NCBI GenBank assembly: GCA_946887045.1
Contig: CAMPKC010000008.1
Span: forward strand, 1-64,000
DNA: 64,000 nt
Direction of reading: 5' to 3'
Source: an uncultured Sphingobacteriaceae bacterium
GTDB taxonomy: Bacteria; Bacteroidota; Bacteroidia; Sphingobacteriales; Sphingobacteriaceae
Shown here: in pieces, positions 1 to 8,934 of the stretch
How the letters are laid out: every line of letters starts with the position of its first letter
How positions within the stretch are numbered: position 1 is the stretch's first letter
Notes under the pieces: generated by a model
The model's database searches: none
What the model was told of the DNA's origin: nothing
What the model saw: the letters and a program-made list of their open reading frames with translations, nothing else
Made by a program: the position numbers and the translations under genes

Positions 1-2129
1 CCATTCTGTTTATAAATGTTTTTAGTTTCGCGCAGCAGATAGTTTATAACAAAGGTTCAATAGCTCAAAGTTACATTGGTAAAAAGGTCTACTTATACCA
101 AGACTCAACCAGTAAATTCACCTTTTCTCAAATAAGAAACAGGCCCGAGCTCTTTAAGTTAAGTACAGCCACTGTACCTAATTTAGGTGTAAGCTCTAAT
201 AATAATTGGATAAAATTTGGACTTATTAACAACTCTGATTCTGACAAGGTTATTTTAAATCTTTCAAATCCCATTATTGACAGAGCAAGTTTATATATAG
301 TAAGAGGAACTAGGGTCGACAGTACTCATTATACAAATTTTCAGCCTTTAGCAAATCGCGATTATAAGCACCAGTTTTACCTGTTTGATATTCCCTTAAA
401 AAAGGGCGAGGCGGTAGAATGTTATATTTATTTAAACAGTAAACAGCAAATTCTTGCCCCGCTTAGCTTAAGCAACGAAAAGCAAATACTTTCTAATATA
501 AGCCAGACTGATATTCGTGCCGGTCTCTATATCGGTATTATGCTGGTAATGCTGCTTTATAATTTGTTCATCTTTTTTGCTGTTCGAGATAGAGATTATA
601 TAGTTTATTGTCATTATATTTTTTGGGTTACACTTACCCAGGCGACATTGTTGGGATACTCTCACCGTTTTTTATGGCCGAATAATACATGGCTATCTCA
701 GAATATGCTGATACTTTGCGGTGCGATGTCGGGGATTGCTACAATATTGTTTGCTAAGTCATTTTTAAGAACTAAGAACTTTGTGCCAAAGTTCAATTTG
801 GTGCTCAATATAACTATAGCAATATATGTTATTTCAATAGTGCTATTGCTTTCAGGAAATTCGGTGGCGGCTTTTCAAGTGGTGAATATGAATGCCGCTT
901 TGGTTTCAATATTGATCATTTTTGTGGCATGGGCCGTATATCGAAAAAAATATGCTCCAGCGAGTTATTTTCTACTGAGTTGGTCGATCTTTTTTATTAG
1001 TATTCTTGTTTTTGTATCTAAAGATTTTGGTGTCGTTCCTTATAATGAATGGACCGTTCATGCAGTTGAAATCGGCTCTGCACTCGAAGCGATTTTCCTT
1101 TCATTTGCACTGGCTGGTAAAATAAACATCTTAAAAAAGGAAAAAGAGGCATCGCAGGCGGAAGCTCTGGAGATTGCTAAGGAAAATGAGCGGATTATTC
1201 GGGAGCAAAATGTGGTCCTGGAAGCTAAGGTGAAAGAGCGGACATCCGAATTAGAATCATCAAACTCTGAATTAAATACAACGTTAGTAGATTTGAAGCA
1301 AGCTCAGATGCAGCTGGTAGAATCAGAGAAAATGGCCTCTCTGGGTCAGTTGACTGCAGGCATTGCCCACGAAATTAATAACCCGATAAACTTTGTAACT
1401 TCTAATGTTGCTCCTTTGCAGAGAGATGTCGACATATTAATGGATGCGATCAATACAATGGAAAATCTTAATTTTTCTGACTCATCTATAGAGGATAAGA
1501 AAAAACAAATAGAAGATTACAAAGAGGAAATAGATTACGACTATCTTAAAATAGAAATATCACACCTTCTAAAAGGAATTAACGAAGGGGCATCCCGAAC
1601 GGCCGATATTGTTAAAGGCCTTCGAGTATTTTCACGTTTAGATGAAGATGATTTAAAACTGGCTGACATCCATGAAGGGATCGAATCAACCCTGGTAATC
1701 GCAAACAATCTTTTAAACGGAATAAAGGTGACCAAGCAATTTTCAAAATTGCCGCCAATCGAATGCTATCCCGGCAAGCTTAATCAGGTTTTTTTAAATA
1801 TAATCTCTAATGCCACCCACGCTATAAACAAAAGGCATAAAGATGCTGCCGATGGCGAGATTATTATTAAAACTCATTGTAATGACGAGCATGTATTTAT
1901 AGAAATTTCGGACAATGGAACAGGAATGGACGAAAACGCAGTTAAGAAGATTTTTGAGCCTTTTTTTACAACGAAAGATGTCGGAGAAGGCACTGGTTTA
2001 GGAATGTCAATAGCATACAATACTATTAAAAAACATCACGGGCAGATTAATCTTAAATCAGAAATCGGTCGGGGAACAAATTTTATTATAGATTTGCCTA
2101 TCATTAATGTAAAAATAAGTGAAACATAA
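1..2129 (+). CDS. 7TMR-DISM sensor histidine kinase (5' end cut by window)
   Basis: Membrane sensor kinase of a two-component system. The reading frame is open from base 3, and its first visible residues (ILFINVFSFAQQ) are the tail of a signal peptide, so only a few N-terminal residues are missing. An extracytoplasmic beta-domain of the 7TMR-DISMED2 kind occupies about bases 45-520. About seven hydrophobic segments follow to about 1120, then a charged coiled coil. The H-box AGIAHEINNP has its phospho-accepting His at bases 1368-1370. The ATPase domain follows with N-box NQVFLNIISNATHAI, G1 DNGTGMD and G2 GEGTGLGMS. All catalytic motifs are intact. An ATG at 540 lies inside the first membrane segment and is not the true start. 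Two receiver-containing genes follow in the same direction and are probable partners. The signal sensed is unknown. Confidence 0.9.
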   Translation, partial: ILFINVFSFAQQIVYNKGSIAQSYIGKKVYLYQDSTSKFTFSQIRNRPELFKLSTATVPNLGVSSNNNWIKFGLINNSDSDKVILNLSNPIIDRASLYIVRGTRVDSTHYTNFQPLANRDYKHQFYLFDIPLKKGEAVECYIYLNSKQQILAPLSLSNEKQILSNISQTDIRAGLYIGIMLVMLLYNLFIFFAVRDRDYIVYCHYIFWVTLTQATLLGYSHRFLWPNNTWLSQNMLILCGAMSGIATILFAKSFLRTKNFVPKFNLVLNITIAIYVISIVLLLSGNSVAAFQVVNMNAALVSILIIFVAWAVYRKKYAPASYFLLSWSIFFISILVFVSKDFGVVPYNEWTVHAVEIGSALEAIFLSFALAGKINILKKEKEASQAEALEIAKENERIIREQNVVLEAKVKERTSELESSNSELNTTLVDLKQAQMQLVESEKMASLGQLTAGIAHEINNPINFVTSNVAPLQRDVDILMDAINTMENLNFSDSSIEDKKKQIEDYKEEIDYDYLKIEISHLLKGINEGASRTADIVKGLRVFSRLDEDDLKLADIHEGIESTLVIANNLLNGIKVTKQFSKLPPIECYPGKLNQVFLNIISNATHAINKRHKDAADGEIIIKTHCNDEHVFIEISDNGTGMDENAVKKIFEPFFTTKDVGEGTGLGMSIAYNTIKKHHGQINLKSEIGRGTNFIIDLPIINVKISET

Positions 2130-2248
2130 TTTTTCTACCACTGTATAATCTCCCTGTTACCTGAGAAATGAAAAACGTTGTAATTACAAAATTTTGAACT
2201 GAATTTTATTAAGATTTTAAAATTTAGGTCATACCAGTTAAGTTTAAC

Positions 2249-3334
2249 ATGCCAGAAAAAATCAAGATTCTCTATATCGACGATGAACTTAATAACCTTG
2301 TAGGATTTAAGGCCTCGTTCAGGCTGGATTACAATGTATTAGTTGCTGTAAATACGTCTGAAGCTGTTGAGATTCTTACCAAGCATCCTGATATCCGGAT
2401 TGTATTTTGTGATCAACGTATGCCTGATAAAACAGGCGTAGAATTTTTTGAGGAGATTAGAAGCTGGTTTCCACATCCTATTCGGATATTAATTACCGGA
2501 TATACTGATGTTGAAGCGGTAATTGATGCTATAAACCGAGGCCATATCTTTAGATATGTAAAAAAGCCCTGGACAGATTCAGATATCATTTCTGCCATAG
2601 AGGAAGCTCATAAGTTTTACATGGCAAATTCTTTATTATCTATAAAGAACGAAGAGCTTCAAAAGGCTTATAATGAACTGGACAAATTTGCCTACAGTGT
2701 AAGTCATGATATTCGCGGTCCCTTATCAGGTGTAATGGGAGCTATAAAAGTAGTCAGACATCTTGATGATATTGGAGAAATTAAAGAGATGCTCTCTTTA
2801 ATGGAAAACTCGGTTAAAAAGCTTGATACGTTTATTTTAAGTATGCACGACTATTATACGGTGCAAAGAGGAGAGCTGCGTATCAAAGAAATTGATCTGG
2901 ATCAGGTAGTAAACGACTTAAAAGATATTCATCAAGGTAACATAACAGCTAATAAAGTTCAGTTTAGTGCTAATATTAACCAGCAGGAACCTTTTTGGTG
3001 TGATGACATTACGCTTAAAATTGTATTGAATAATCTGTTGTCGAATGCCATCAAATATCAAAGACAGGATAATAATGATAAGCAAATTGAATTAAATATT
3101 GGAGTTGAGAAAGGAGTGGCCACCATTTACGTAAGAGACAATGGGATTGGCATTCCCGAGAATTATTTAAGCGAGATATTTAGTTTGTTTTTCAGAGCCA
3201 GCACGCAGGACGCGGGTTCAGGGTTCGGCTTATATAATGTAAAAGATGCCTTGTTGAAACTTAATGGCGGTATTAAAGTGAGTTCTGTTCTTGGAGAAGG
3301 AGCAGTATTTAAAGTAACAATTCCTAATAAATAA
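2249..3334 (+). CDS. Response regulator receiver fused to histidine kinase
   Basis: Cytoplasmic 361-residue protein with no signal peptide or membrane segment. Residues 1-125 are a receiver domain with acidic pocket D11/D12, phospho-acceptor D55 in the FCDQRMPDKTG motif, and the KPW lysine near residue 109. A short helix leads to a HisKA domain with H153 in SHDIRGPLSG. A C-terminal ATPase domain carries N-box NNLLSNAIKY, DNGIGIP and GSGFGLY. The layout suggests a phosphorelay intermediate that accepts phosphate from another kinase and then acts as a kinase itself. Its stop overlaps the next gene's start by one base (TAATG), so the two are translationally coupled. The receiver is paralogous to the lone receiver at 3755-4219. 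Confidence 0.88.
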   Translation: MPEKIKILYIDDELNNLVGFKASFRLDYNVLVAVNTSEAVEILTKHPDIRIVFCDQRMPDKTGVEFFEEIRSWFPHPIRILITGYTDVEAVIDAINRGHIFRYVKKPWTDSDIISAIEEAHKFYMANSLLSIKNEELQKAYNELDKFAYSVSHDIRGPLSGVMGAIKVVRHLDDIGEIKEMLSLMENSVKKLDTFILSMHDYYTVQRGELRIKEIDLDQVVNDLKDIHQGNITANKVQFSANINQQEPFWCDDITLKIVLNNLLSNAIKYQRQDNNDKQIELNIGVEKGVATIYVRDNGIGIPENYLSEIFSLFFRASTQDAGSGFGLYNVKDALLKLNGGIKVSSVLGEGAVFKVTIPNK

Positions 3335-3753
3335 TGAACAGTAAGCCTAGAAAAGTAAACTTTATAATCGTGGACGATAGTGAGTTAGATTGTTTTATAG
3401 CTGAAAAATTAATAAAACACTCGGGTATTGGGAATTCCACAAAAAGCTTCTTACAGGCATCTGAAGCCCTAAATTACATTCAGAATTCATCAGACTTGGG
3501 AGAGGATACGATCAATATGATTTTATTGGATATCTTAATGCCGATGATGAGCGGAATCGAATTTGTGGAAGCGTTTGAGGCGCTACCCGCAGAAATTCAA
3601 GAGAAATACATAATTGTTGCGTTTACTTCTTCTATGAATAAAAAAGAAATGAATCGTATGAAGAGCTTTAATTCAGTGAAACATCTTTTTAATAAGCCGC
3701 TAAGTCCTGAGGTTTTGCAGCCCTTATTGCACGATTATAATTTAATTTCTTAG
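3334..3753 (+). CDS. Single-domain response regulator
   Basis: A 139-residue stand-alone receiver with no output domain. The acidic pocket is VDDSE near the N-terminus, the phospho-acceptor is D66 in LLDILMPMMSG, the conserved Thr/Ser region is FTSS, and the conserved Lys is in NKPLS. It resembles the short receivers (Rcp1-like) that shuttle phosphate or bind a partner protein. It overlaps the upstream receiver-kinase by one base and is surely co-transcribed with it. Its likely phosphodonor is that kinase or the membrane kinase upstream. Its stop lies one base from the stop of the convergent receiver gene. Confidence 0.85.
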   Translation: MNSKPRKVNFIIVDDSELDCFIAEKLIKHSGIGNSTKSFLQASEALNYIQNSSDLGEDTINMILLDILMPMMSGIEFVEAFEALPAEIQEKYIIVAFTSSMNKKEMNRMKSFNSVKHLFNKPLSPEVLQPLLHDYNLIS

Positions 3754-3754
3754 C

Positions 3755-4219
3755 CTACGACAAGAGCTTTTGCCTTAATAGAAACTCAAACTGATCGTTT
3801 GATACGACAAGTTTTTCATTCATTTCTTTTATTTTGAGTTTCTCTTCATAAACTTCATAAGCCCGTTTAATGGTCATATCCAGTTCTTCTTCGTTCCAGG
3901 GTTTAGAAAGATAATGGAAAATTTTGCCCTTATTTACAGCATCTACAACTGCGTTCATATCTGCATACCCCGTCAATAGTATCCTCATTGGATCCGGTGT
4001 TTTTTCAAGCACCTGCTCTAAAAACTCTACACCAGTCATGTTGGGCATTCGTTGGTCGGTTATTATAATATCAACGTGTTTAGTCTCAATGATTTTCATG
4101 GCCTCGTCACCGCTTAATGCTATAAGTACATTATATTTTATACGAAAGTTCGCCTTGAATGAAATTAGATTATTTTCCTCGTCGTCCACGTAAAGCACCG
4201 TGATCTTGTTTTCTGGCAT
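3755..4219 (-). CDS. Single-domain response regulator, paralogue of the 2249-3334 receiver
   Basis: A 154-residue receiver. The sequence shows VDDEENN, phospho-acceptor D55 in TDQRMPNMTG, LLTGYAD and the SKPW lysine motif. After the receiver, an amphipathic helix of about 35 residues ends in EFLLRQKLLS, with no kinase or DNA-binding domain behind it. The first 125 residues closely resemble those of the receiver-kinase at 2249-3334, so the two are duplicates. Either this copy lost its kinase half or it is a dedicated shuttle protein; the orderly C-terminal helix favours the second reading. It is convergent with the preceding gene, with stops one base apart. A near-match promoter element (CATCTTTG on the minus strand) lies about 60 bases upstream. 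Confidence 0.82.
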   Translation of the reverse strand: MPENKITVLYVDDEENNLISFKANFRIKYNVLIALSGDEAMKIIETKHVDIIITDQRMPNMTGVEFLEQVLEKTPDPMRILLTGYADMNAVVDAVNKGKIFHYLSKPWNEEELDMTIKRAYEVYEEKLKIKEMNEKLVVSNDQFEFLLRQKLLS

Positions 4220-4502
4220 GATTTTTTATGATTTATCTAGTCTTATTTGTATGTTAATTTATACAATTTTTTGTTAATCGCAAAGATGTTAAAATGTTTC
4301 TGTGAAATTCAATGATGTATCGAACGTTTTACCAGTTCAATACCCACTAAACGTTGGCTGATTATACCTGTAGCCTCCACAATCTGGTAGATTACGCTAT
4401 TTGTACGAATTTTACAGATGAAGGTTTGGCCAATTGTTCGATTTTTAAATACACATCTTTGAGCATTAATGCGTTATACCTTTTAAATAAAACAACAGAT
4501 AT

Positions 4503-5114
4503 ATGAAAAGTATAATTTATATGGGTGTCATACTGCTGTTTATCAGCGGCTGTACCGGGCTTAACAAACAGGTGAATCAGATTAAAGCCCTCGAAGACTG
4601 CAAATATGAAGTAGATTCAATAGACAGTGTTTATGTGGCTAATGTAAATGTGAAAGATCTGATCGGCAAGGAACGGCTCGATATGACAAAGATGCCCAGG
4701 TTGGCATTAGCCCTTTTAAGACAAAATGTTCCTTTAAGAGGCAGGGTAAATCTAACGATCAGAAATCCATCCGGCCAACTCGCTGCGATTAATCAATTCG
4801 AATACAAGGTTTTAGTGAAGGATCGCGAGCTTGCAGGAGGTTTTGTAAACCGAAATATTGCCGTAAGTCCCCATGGTGGTTCCGTTACAGTGCCGATACA
4901 AATAAATTCAAATATTTATCACGTTTTATCTGATGATAGAGCTATGGATGCCATTGCCGATTTTTTAATAGGAGCAGAAGGAGGGTCGCCGGAGAAAATG
5001 GGGGTTGTAACTATAAAAATCAGGCCCACTTTAGATTTTGGTAATAAACAAATCAAGTACCCGGGATACATTACTATAGACAAGGAAATAAGCAGCAAGA
5101 AGTTATTTAAATAA
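4503..5114 (+). CDS. LEA14-like (water-stress domain) lipoprotein
   Basis: A 203-residue lipoprotein with a signal peptide and lipobox FISGC, Cys17 becoming the acylated N-terminus. The mature part has the beta-sandwich pattern of LEA type 2 proteins: a hydrophobic strand containing VNLTIRNPSG (residues about 81-90), then LVKDRELAGGFV and a SVTVPIQI strand. This family occurs in Bacteroidota as small periplasmic lipoproteins of unknown function, so no activity can be named. A near promoter match (TACCTTTT, 4477-4484) lies 18 bases before the ATG. It is a single gene, flanked by a divergent receiver and by glutamine synthetase with its own leader. Confidence 0.7.
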   Translation: MKSIIYMGVILLFISGCTGLNKQVNQIKALEDCKYEVDSIDSVYVANVNVKDLIGKERLDMTKMPRLALALLRQNVPLRGRVNLTIRNPSGQLAAINQFEYKVLVKDRELAGGFVNRNIAVSPHGGSVTVPIQINSNIYHVLSDDRAMDAIADFLIGAEGGSPEKMGVVTIKIRPTLDFGNKQIKYPGYITIDKEISSKKLFK

Positions 5115-5320
5115 TACTGTTCAGCCTTTAAATTGTGTTCAAGACTTTCTGTCTTTTAGGAGAGCGGGTTCAGAACGTGATTCTTAAAGTGATTTTGGCT
5201 TCATCCTAGTTTTTTCAATATGTCAGGTATTAAGTTTTGACTTAAAATTATGCATTGTTGATTCTTGATTTGGGTTATTTTTAAAAAGATTGCATTTTCT
5301 TTTAAAAAATTCAAAGATTA

Positions 5321-5331
5321 TTATAATTTCG
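5321..5331 (+). promoter_or_regulatory. Possible -7 element for glutamine synthetase
   Basis: TAATTTCG at 5324-5331 matches the Bacteroidota element TAnnTTTG at seven of eight positions, in a very AT-rich stretch. The -33 TTTG is not convincing. It implies a leader of about 65 bases before the ATG at 5400. No riboswitch-like structure is obvious in the rest of 5115-5399. Confidence 0.35.
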
Positions 5332-5399
5332 TGCAATTATTGGTGAGTATTTTATTTTATAGTGCAAATTTGCAACCGGATTACCCAAACAAATAAATA

Positions 5400-6407
5400 A
5401 TGGCAGCAAAACTAGAGTACATTTGGCTGGATGGTTACAAACCAACTCAAAGCCTTCGTAGCAAAACAAAAATTGAAAAAGATTTCAGTGGTAAATTAGA
5501 AGATTGTCCTTTATGGAGCTTCGATGGTTCATCAACAGAGCAAGCACCAGGTGGTTCTTCAGACTGCGTTCTTAAACCAGTATTCATTTGCCCTGATCCA
5601 CAAAGAAAAGAAGGTTATTTAGTAATGTGTGAAGTGTTGGATTCAACAGGAAAAGCACATGAGTCTAATGGCCGTGCATTAATTGAAGATGATGATAACG
5701 ACTTTTGGTTCGGTTTTGAGCAAGAGTACTTCCTTTGGGATGACGAATCTAACAAACCTTTAGGTTTCCCGGCAAACGGGTACCCAGCACCACAAGGTCC
5801 ATACTACTGTTCAGTTGGAGCGAAAAATGCTTATGGCAGAGAGATAGTTGAAGAGCATTTAGATGTATGTTTAGAGGCGGGCTTAAACGTTGAGGGTATC
5901 AATGCTGAAGTTGCAGCAGGTCAATGGGAATTCCAGATTTTTGCGAAAGGCGCTAAAGAAGCGGGAGATCAAATTTGGATCGGCCGTTATTTACTTGAAA
6001 GAATCGGAGAGAAATACGGAGTATCAATCAACTGGCATTGCAAACCTCTGGGTACATTAGATTGGAATGGTTCTGGAATGCATGCTAACTTCTCAAACAC
6101 AGTTTTACGTACCTGCGGTAGCAAAGAAACTTACGATAAAATATGTGAGGCATTCCGCCCGGTAGTTAAAGAACATATTGATGTTTATGGAGCTGACAAT
6201 CACCTACGTCTAACTGGTAAACACGAAACTGCATCAATTCATGATTTCAGTTACGGAGTTTCAGATCGTGGTGCTTCGATTCGTATCCCTCTTTACACTC
6301 AGGAACACGGTTGGAAAGGTTACTTAGAAGATCGTCGTCCAAATTCAGCTGCGGATCCTTATAAAGTTGCAGCACGTATTATCAAAACTGTTAAATCGGT
6401 TTTATAA
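5400..6407 (+). CDS. glnA: Glutamine synthetase, type II (eukaryote-like)
   Basis: Catalyses ATP-dependent formation of glutamine from glutamate and ammonia in the cytoplasm. At 335 residues it is far shorter than GSI (about 470) or GSIII (about 700), which fits GSII. Diagnostic motifs are the N-terminal WLDGYKP and WSFDGSSTEQAPG (beta-grasp), then EQEYFLWD, EGINAEVAAGQWEFQI, the ammonium and substrate loop SGMHANFS, and the C-terminal EDRRPNSAADPY. All are intact. Type II enzymes are known in rhizobia (called glnII), actinomycetes and many Bacteroidota. It is a single gene ended by a strong terminator. Whether another GS exists elsewhere in the genome cannot be seen here. Confidence 0.96.
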   Translation: MAAKLEYIWLDGYKPTQSLRSKTKIEKDFSGKLEDCPLWSFDGSSTEQAPGGSSDCVLKPVFICPDPQRKEGYLVMCEVLDSTGKAHESNGRALIEDDDNDFWFGFEQEYFLWDDESNKPLGFPANGYPAPQGPYYCSVGAKNAYGREIVEEHLDVCLEAGLNVEGINAEVAAGQWEFQIFAKGAKEAGDQIWIGRYLLERIGEKYGVSINWHCKPLGTLDWNGSGMHANFSNTVLRTCGSKETYDKICEAFRPVVKEHIDVYGADNHLRLTGKHETASIHDFSYGVSDRGASIRIPLYTQEHGWKGYLEDRRPNSAADPYKVAARIIKTVKSVL

Positions 6408-6425
6408 TAACAGAAGAATAATTTT

Positions 6426-6458
6426 AATCCCCTGGATCACGCGTTCAGGGGATTTTTT
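6426..6458 (+). terminator. Intrinsic terminator of glutamine synthetase
   Basis: A perfect 9-bp inverted repeat, AATCCCCTG (6426-6434) and CAGGGGATT (6446-6454), has an 11-base loop and runs into TTTTTTG. It begins 18 bases after the glutamine synthetase stop. Confidence 0.9.
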
Positions 6459-6518
6459 GTTTAGAGATGATTTTAAATTGTTTGTTCAAATGATAATTGG
6501 GACTTTTGTGATTAGCTG

Positions 6519-6914
6519 TTATTTTTTTGAAAGGTATTCCTCATAGTTGCCGGATTTAATGCGCCGTAAGCCGGTAACCGGCAGATTATACAGATAGGTC
6601 CAGCATTGGACCGTATCGGTTTCGGTCTCCACCTCGATTACTTGTCGAATGAACTCGTTCGGTTCGGGAAACTCAGAACCAAAGCCCTCGTACTCATCTA
6701 ATATCTTGAACGCGTGTTCGCTATTTGTTAAGGTAACCAGATTTCCCCAAACATGAGTTTCCGCATATACATTAACTACAGCCCCCGGATATTCACCGAT
6801 ATCGTATAAATGCCCCCTGAATTTTCCCGTGCATAACCATATGCTATTATTTTGTAAATAGGATCCAAACGGATTGCTCGATTGTAGTAGTGTTCCGTAG
6901 ACAAATAAATTCAT
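6519..6914 (-). CDS. Gamma-glutamylcyclotransferase (AIG2-like) family protein
   Basis: A 131-residue cytoplasmic protein. The N-terminal FVYGTLLQ motif forms the phosphate/glycine-binding loop of the GGCT fold. GKFRGHLYDIGEYPGAV and LDEYEGFG carry the usual small-fold residues, including the acidic residue thought to act as general acid/base. Family members cleave gamma-glutamyl amides to 5-oxoproline, or are uncharacterised. The exact substrate cannot be read from sequence. It is convergent with glutamine synthetase and divergent from phnA. Confidence 0.8.
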   Translation of the reverse strand: MNLFVYGTLLQSSNPFGSYLQNNSIWLCTGKFRGHLYDIGEYPGAVVNVYAETHVWGNLVTLTNSEHAFKILDEYEGFGSEFPEPNEFIRQVIEVETETDTVQCWTYLYNLPVTGLRRIKSGNYEEYLSKK

Positions 6915-7006
6915 ACTTAGATCTTATCTTAAATCTTCTAAACCTGCTGGTAAGGACGCGTTCCTAGAATTATAAATCAACGCCCTGAGAAAATAAATTT
7001 TAAGAT

Positions 7007-7014
7007 TACTTTTG
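7007..7014 (+). promoter_or_regulatory. TAnnTTTG element immediately before phnA
   Basis: TACTTTTG is a perfect match to the Bacteroidota -7 element and ends five bases before the phnA ATG (7020). Transcription would begin at or next to the start codon, so the mRNA is predicted to be leaderless. No clear -33 TTTG is seen. Confidence 0.55.
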
Positions 7015-7019
7015 CTGCA

Positions 7020-7598
7020 ATGGCAATAAATATACAACTCCAAAACAGAAGTAACCATATGTGCGAGCTTTGCGGTAAGCAGGATGATAATTTGATCGCA
7101 TATGCCGTTCCTCCGAAAACTGATGAATCAACAGATAATCAGGTAGTTTTATGTGGCGAATGCTTTGATCAAATAACATCTGATAATTATACGAACATCC
7201 ATCACTGGCGCTGTCTGGAAGGAAGCATTTGGAGCGAAGTGCCGGCAGTTCAAGTGCTTTCGTACAAAATATTAACTCAGTTATCTTCCGAGGAGTGGGC
7301 CAGAGATGCTATGGAGGCTGCATATCTCGATGACTCACTTATCGAATGGGCTAATGCTGAAGCTGCACTGGAAGCAGAGAAGGTTATTCATAAGGATAGT
7401 TACGGAGTAGTTTTGGAATCTGGGGATACAGTTGTTTTAACAGAAAATCTGAATGTAAAAGGAACCAATTATATAGCTCCTAAGGGAACGATTGTCAGGA
7501 AAGTGCGGCTTGTGCATGATAACGCCGAACAAATAGAGGGAAAGGTGAACGGAGATACGATTGTTATTCTCACTAAGTTCGTAAGAAAGTCGGTGTAA
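7020..7598 (+). CDS. phnA: PhnA domain protein
   Basis: A 192-residue cytoplasmic protein of the PhnA/YjdM family. The N-terminal zinc-ribbon part has CELCG and CGEC, two CxxC knuckles at about residues 15 and 43, linked by a conserved region. The C-terminal SH3-like half contains SYGVVLESGDTVVL, NLNVKG and a lysine-rich end, as in Escherichia coli YjdM. The name comes from an early link with phosphonate use. The real function is unknown, and no phosphonate gene lies nearby. Bacteroidota versions are longer than the roughly 110-residue enterobacterial form, so this length is normal. It is a single gene with a promoter element abutting the start. Confidence 0.85.
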   Translation: MAINIQLQNRSNHMCELCGKQDDNLIAYAVPPKTDESTDNQVVLCGECFDQITSDNYTNIHHWRCLEGSIWSEVPAVQVLSYKILTQLSSEEWARDAMEAAYLDDSLIEWANAEAALEAEKVIHKDSYGVVLESGDTVVLTENLNVKGTNYIAPKGTIVRKVRLVHDNAEQIEGKVNGDTIVILTKFVRKSV

Positions 7599-7838
7599 GA
7601 ATCGCTTCGTCGAGTGTTTAAGGAACCAGTGATGTTTTCGCTTAGCGCCCGGTGCGAAATTTGTCCAGCTTATAATATCTTTTGTATGCTTATGACGATG
7701 ATCGGAGATGTTTTTTAAACAATATGCTTTTTATTTCTTTATTTTAAATGTCAATACAATTTGACCCACAAATTTCGTTCATAACCGTAATATTAAGCAA
7801 TTTCTCAGTAAATAAAAATTCAATAAATTATCTATCTT

Positions 7839-8930
7839 ATGATATTATCCCGAAAAGGAGCTTTCGTCGCAGCTCTTACTTTTTCGAATCTTTTTTTTAT
7901 TTCATGTTCTCAGAATGCTAATAAAGCGTCAGTAGGAAAGGATTCCTTGACAACTGCCTCTGTTGAAGCAAAGCCTGCTGTTACCACAGAAACGCAAGCT
8001 GCAAATTTATCCTACACGCCCAATGAGCTAGGTAAAGTGATGGTATTGGAATATCACCTCATCGGTTATCCCGAGGATCGCTGGAGACGAACGCCGGAAA
8101 ACTTTCGTAAAGACTTGCAAATGCTTTATGACAATGATTTCTATCCCGTATCTGTATTAGACATTGCTCATGGAAACTTAAATGTGCCTGCAGGGAAAAC
8201 CCCTTTTGCGATCACGCTTGACGACTCAAGTGCGGGGCAATTTCGCTATATCGAAAAAAATGGACAGCTGGTAATAGATCCTGAATGTGCTTTGGGAATT
8301 ATGGAGGATTTTAAAAAGAAACATCGGGATTTCCCTATAACAGCAACCTTTTACGTTTTGCCGGCGATTAAACCTACGCTCAGATTGTTCGCTCAGCCCG
8401 AGTATAAAAAGCAGAAATTAGAATGGCTGGTTCAAAACGGATATGAAGTAGGCAGTCATAACTGGTATCATTCCATGCTTTCTAAATTAAGTGACGCGGA
8501 GGTTCAGAAGCATCTTTCTATGTTTGTTAAAGAGATTAGAGAGTTTTTACCCGCCTACGAAGTGAAAACGATGGCCTTGCCCTTAGGAATGCACGCAAAA
8601 AACAGAGCTCTTGAATCGAAGGGCGAATTTGAAGGTATAAAATACAATCATCAGGCAGTACTGCTGGTAGGTTCGGTGAGTTCGGTATCTCCCTTTTCAA
8701 AGGACTTTAAACCTTTAGCCATTCAGCGTGTGCAGGCAGGTGAGCATACCGAAAACCCTGAGACGTTTATGAAGAGTCAGATAAAACATAAAACACGTTT
8801 TGTGTCGGATGGCGATCCGAAGACGATTTCAGCGCCTGAAAAGCTAAAGGATCAATTAAAACCCGGCCTTGAGAAGAAATACAATATCAAGTGGATTAAA
8901 GAAGAAGAGAAGGTTGCTGCCGAACTTTAA
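7839..8930 (+). CDS. Polysaccharide deacetylase (NodB-like) lipoprotein
   Basis: A 363-residue lipoprotein with lipobox FFISC (Cys23), followed by a Ser/Thr/Ala-rich linker to about residue 65. The NodB-type core shows metal-binding D128/D129 in ITLDDSS and H207/H211 in SHNWYHSM, spaced as the canonical HxxxH. It therefore keeps the Asp-His-His metal triad, although motif 1 reads TLDDS instead of TFDDG. YHLIGY near residue 71 is typical of this subgroup. It probably de-N-acetylates or de-O-acetylates an envelope or dietary glycan from the outer membrane or periplasm; the substrate is unknown. It is a single gene. A 240-base upstream gap shows no strong promoter match. Confidence 0.8.
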   Translation: MILSRKGAFVAALTFSNLFFISCSQNANKASVGKDSLTTASVEAKPAVTTETQAANLSYTPNELGKVMVLEYHLIGYPEDRWRRTPENFRKDLQMLYDNDFYPVSVLDIAHGNLNVPAGKTPFAITLDDSSAGQFRYIEKNGQLVIDPECALGIMEDFKKKHRDFPITATFYVLPAIKPTLRLFAQPEYKKQKLEWLVQNGYEVGSHNWYHSMLSKLSDAEVQKHLSMFVKEIREFLPAYEVKTMALPLGMHAKNRALESKGEFEGIKYNHQAVLLVGSVSSVSPFSKDFKPLAIQRVQAGEHTENPETFMKSQIKHKTRFVSDGDPKTISAPEKLKDQLKPGLEKKYNIKWIKEEEKVAAEL

Positions 8931-8934
8931 TGCT

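Noticed and set aside
540..2129. First kinase starting at 540
   Set aside because: The frame is open from base 3 and includes a signal-peptide end and a full extracytoplasmic domain; 540 lies inside the first membrane helix.
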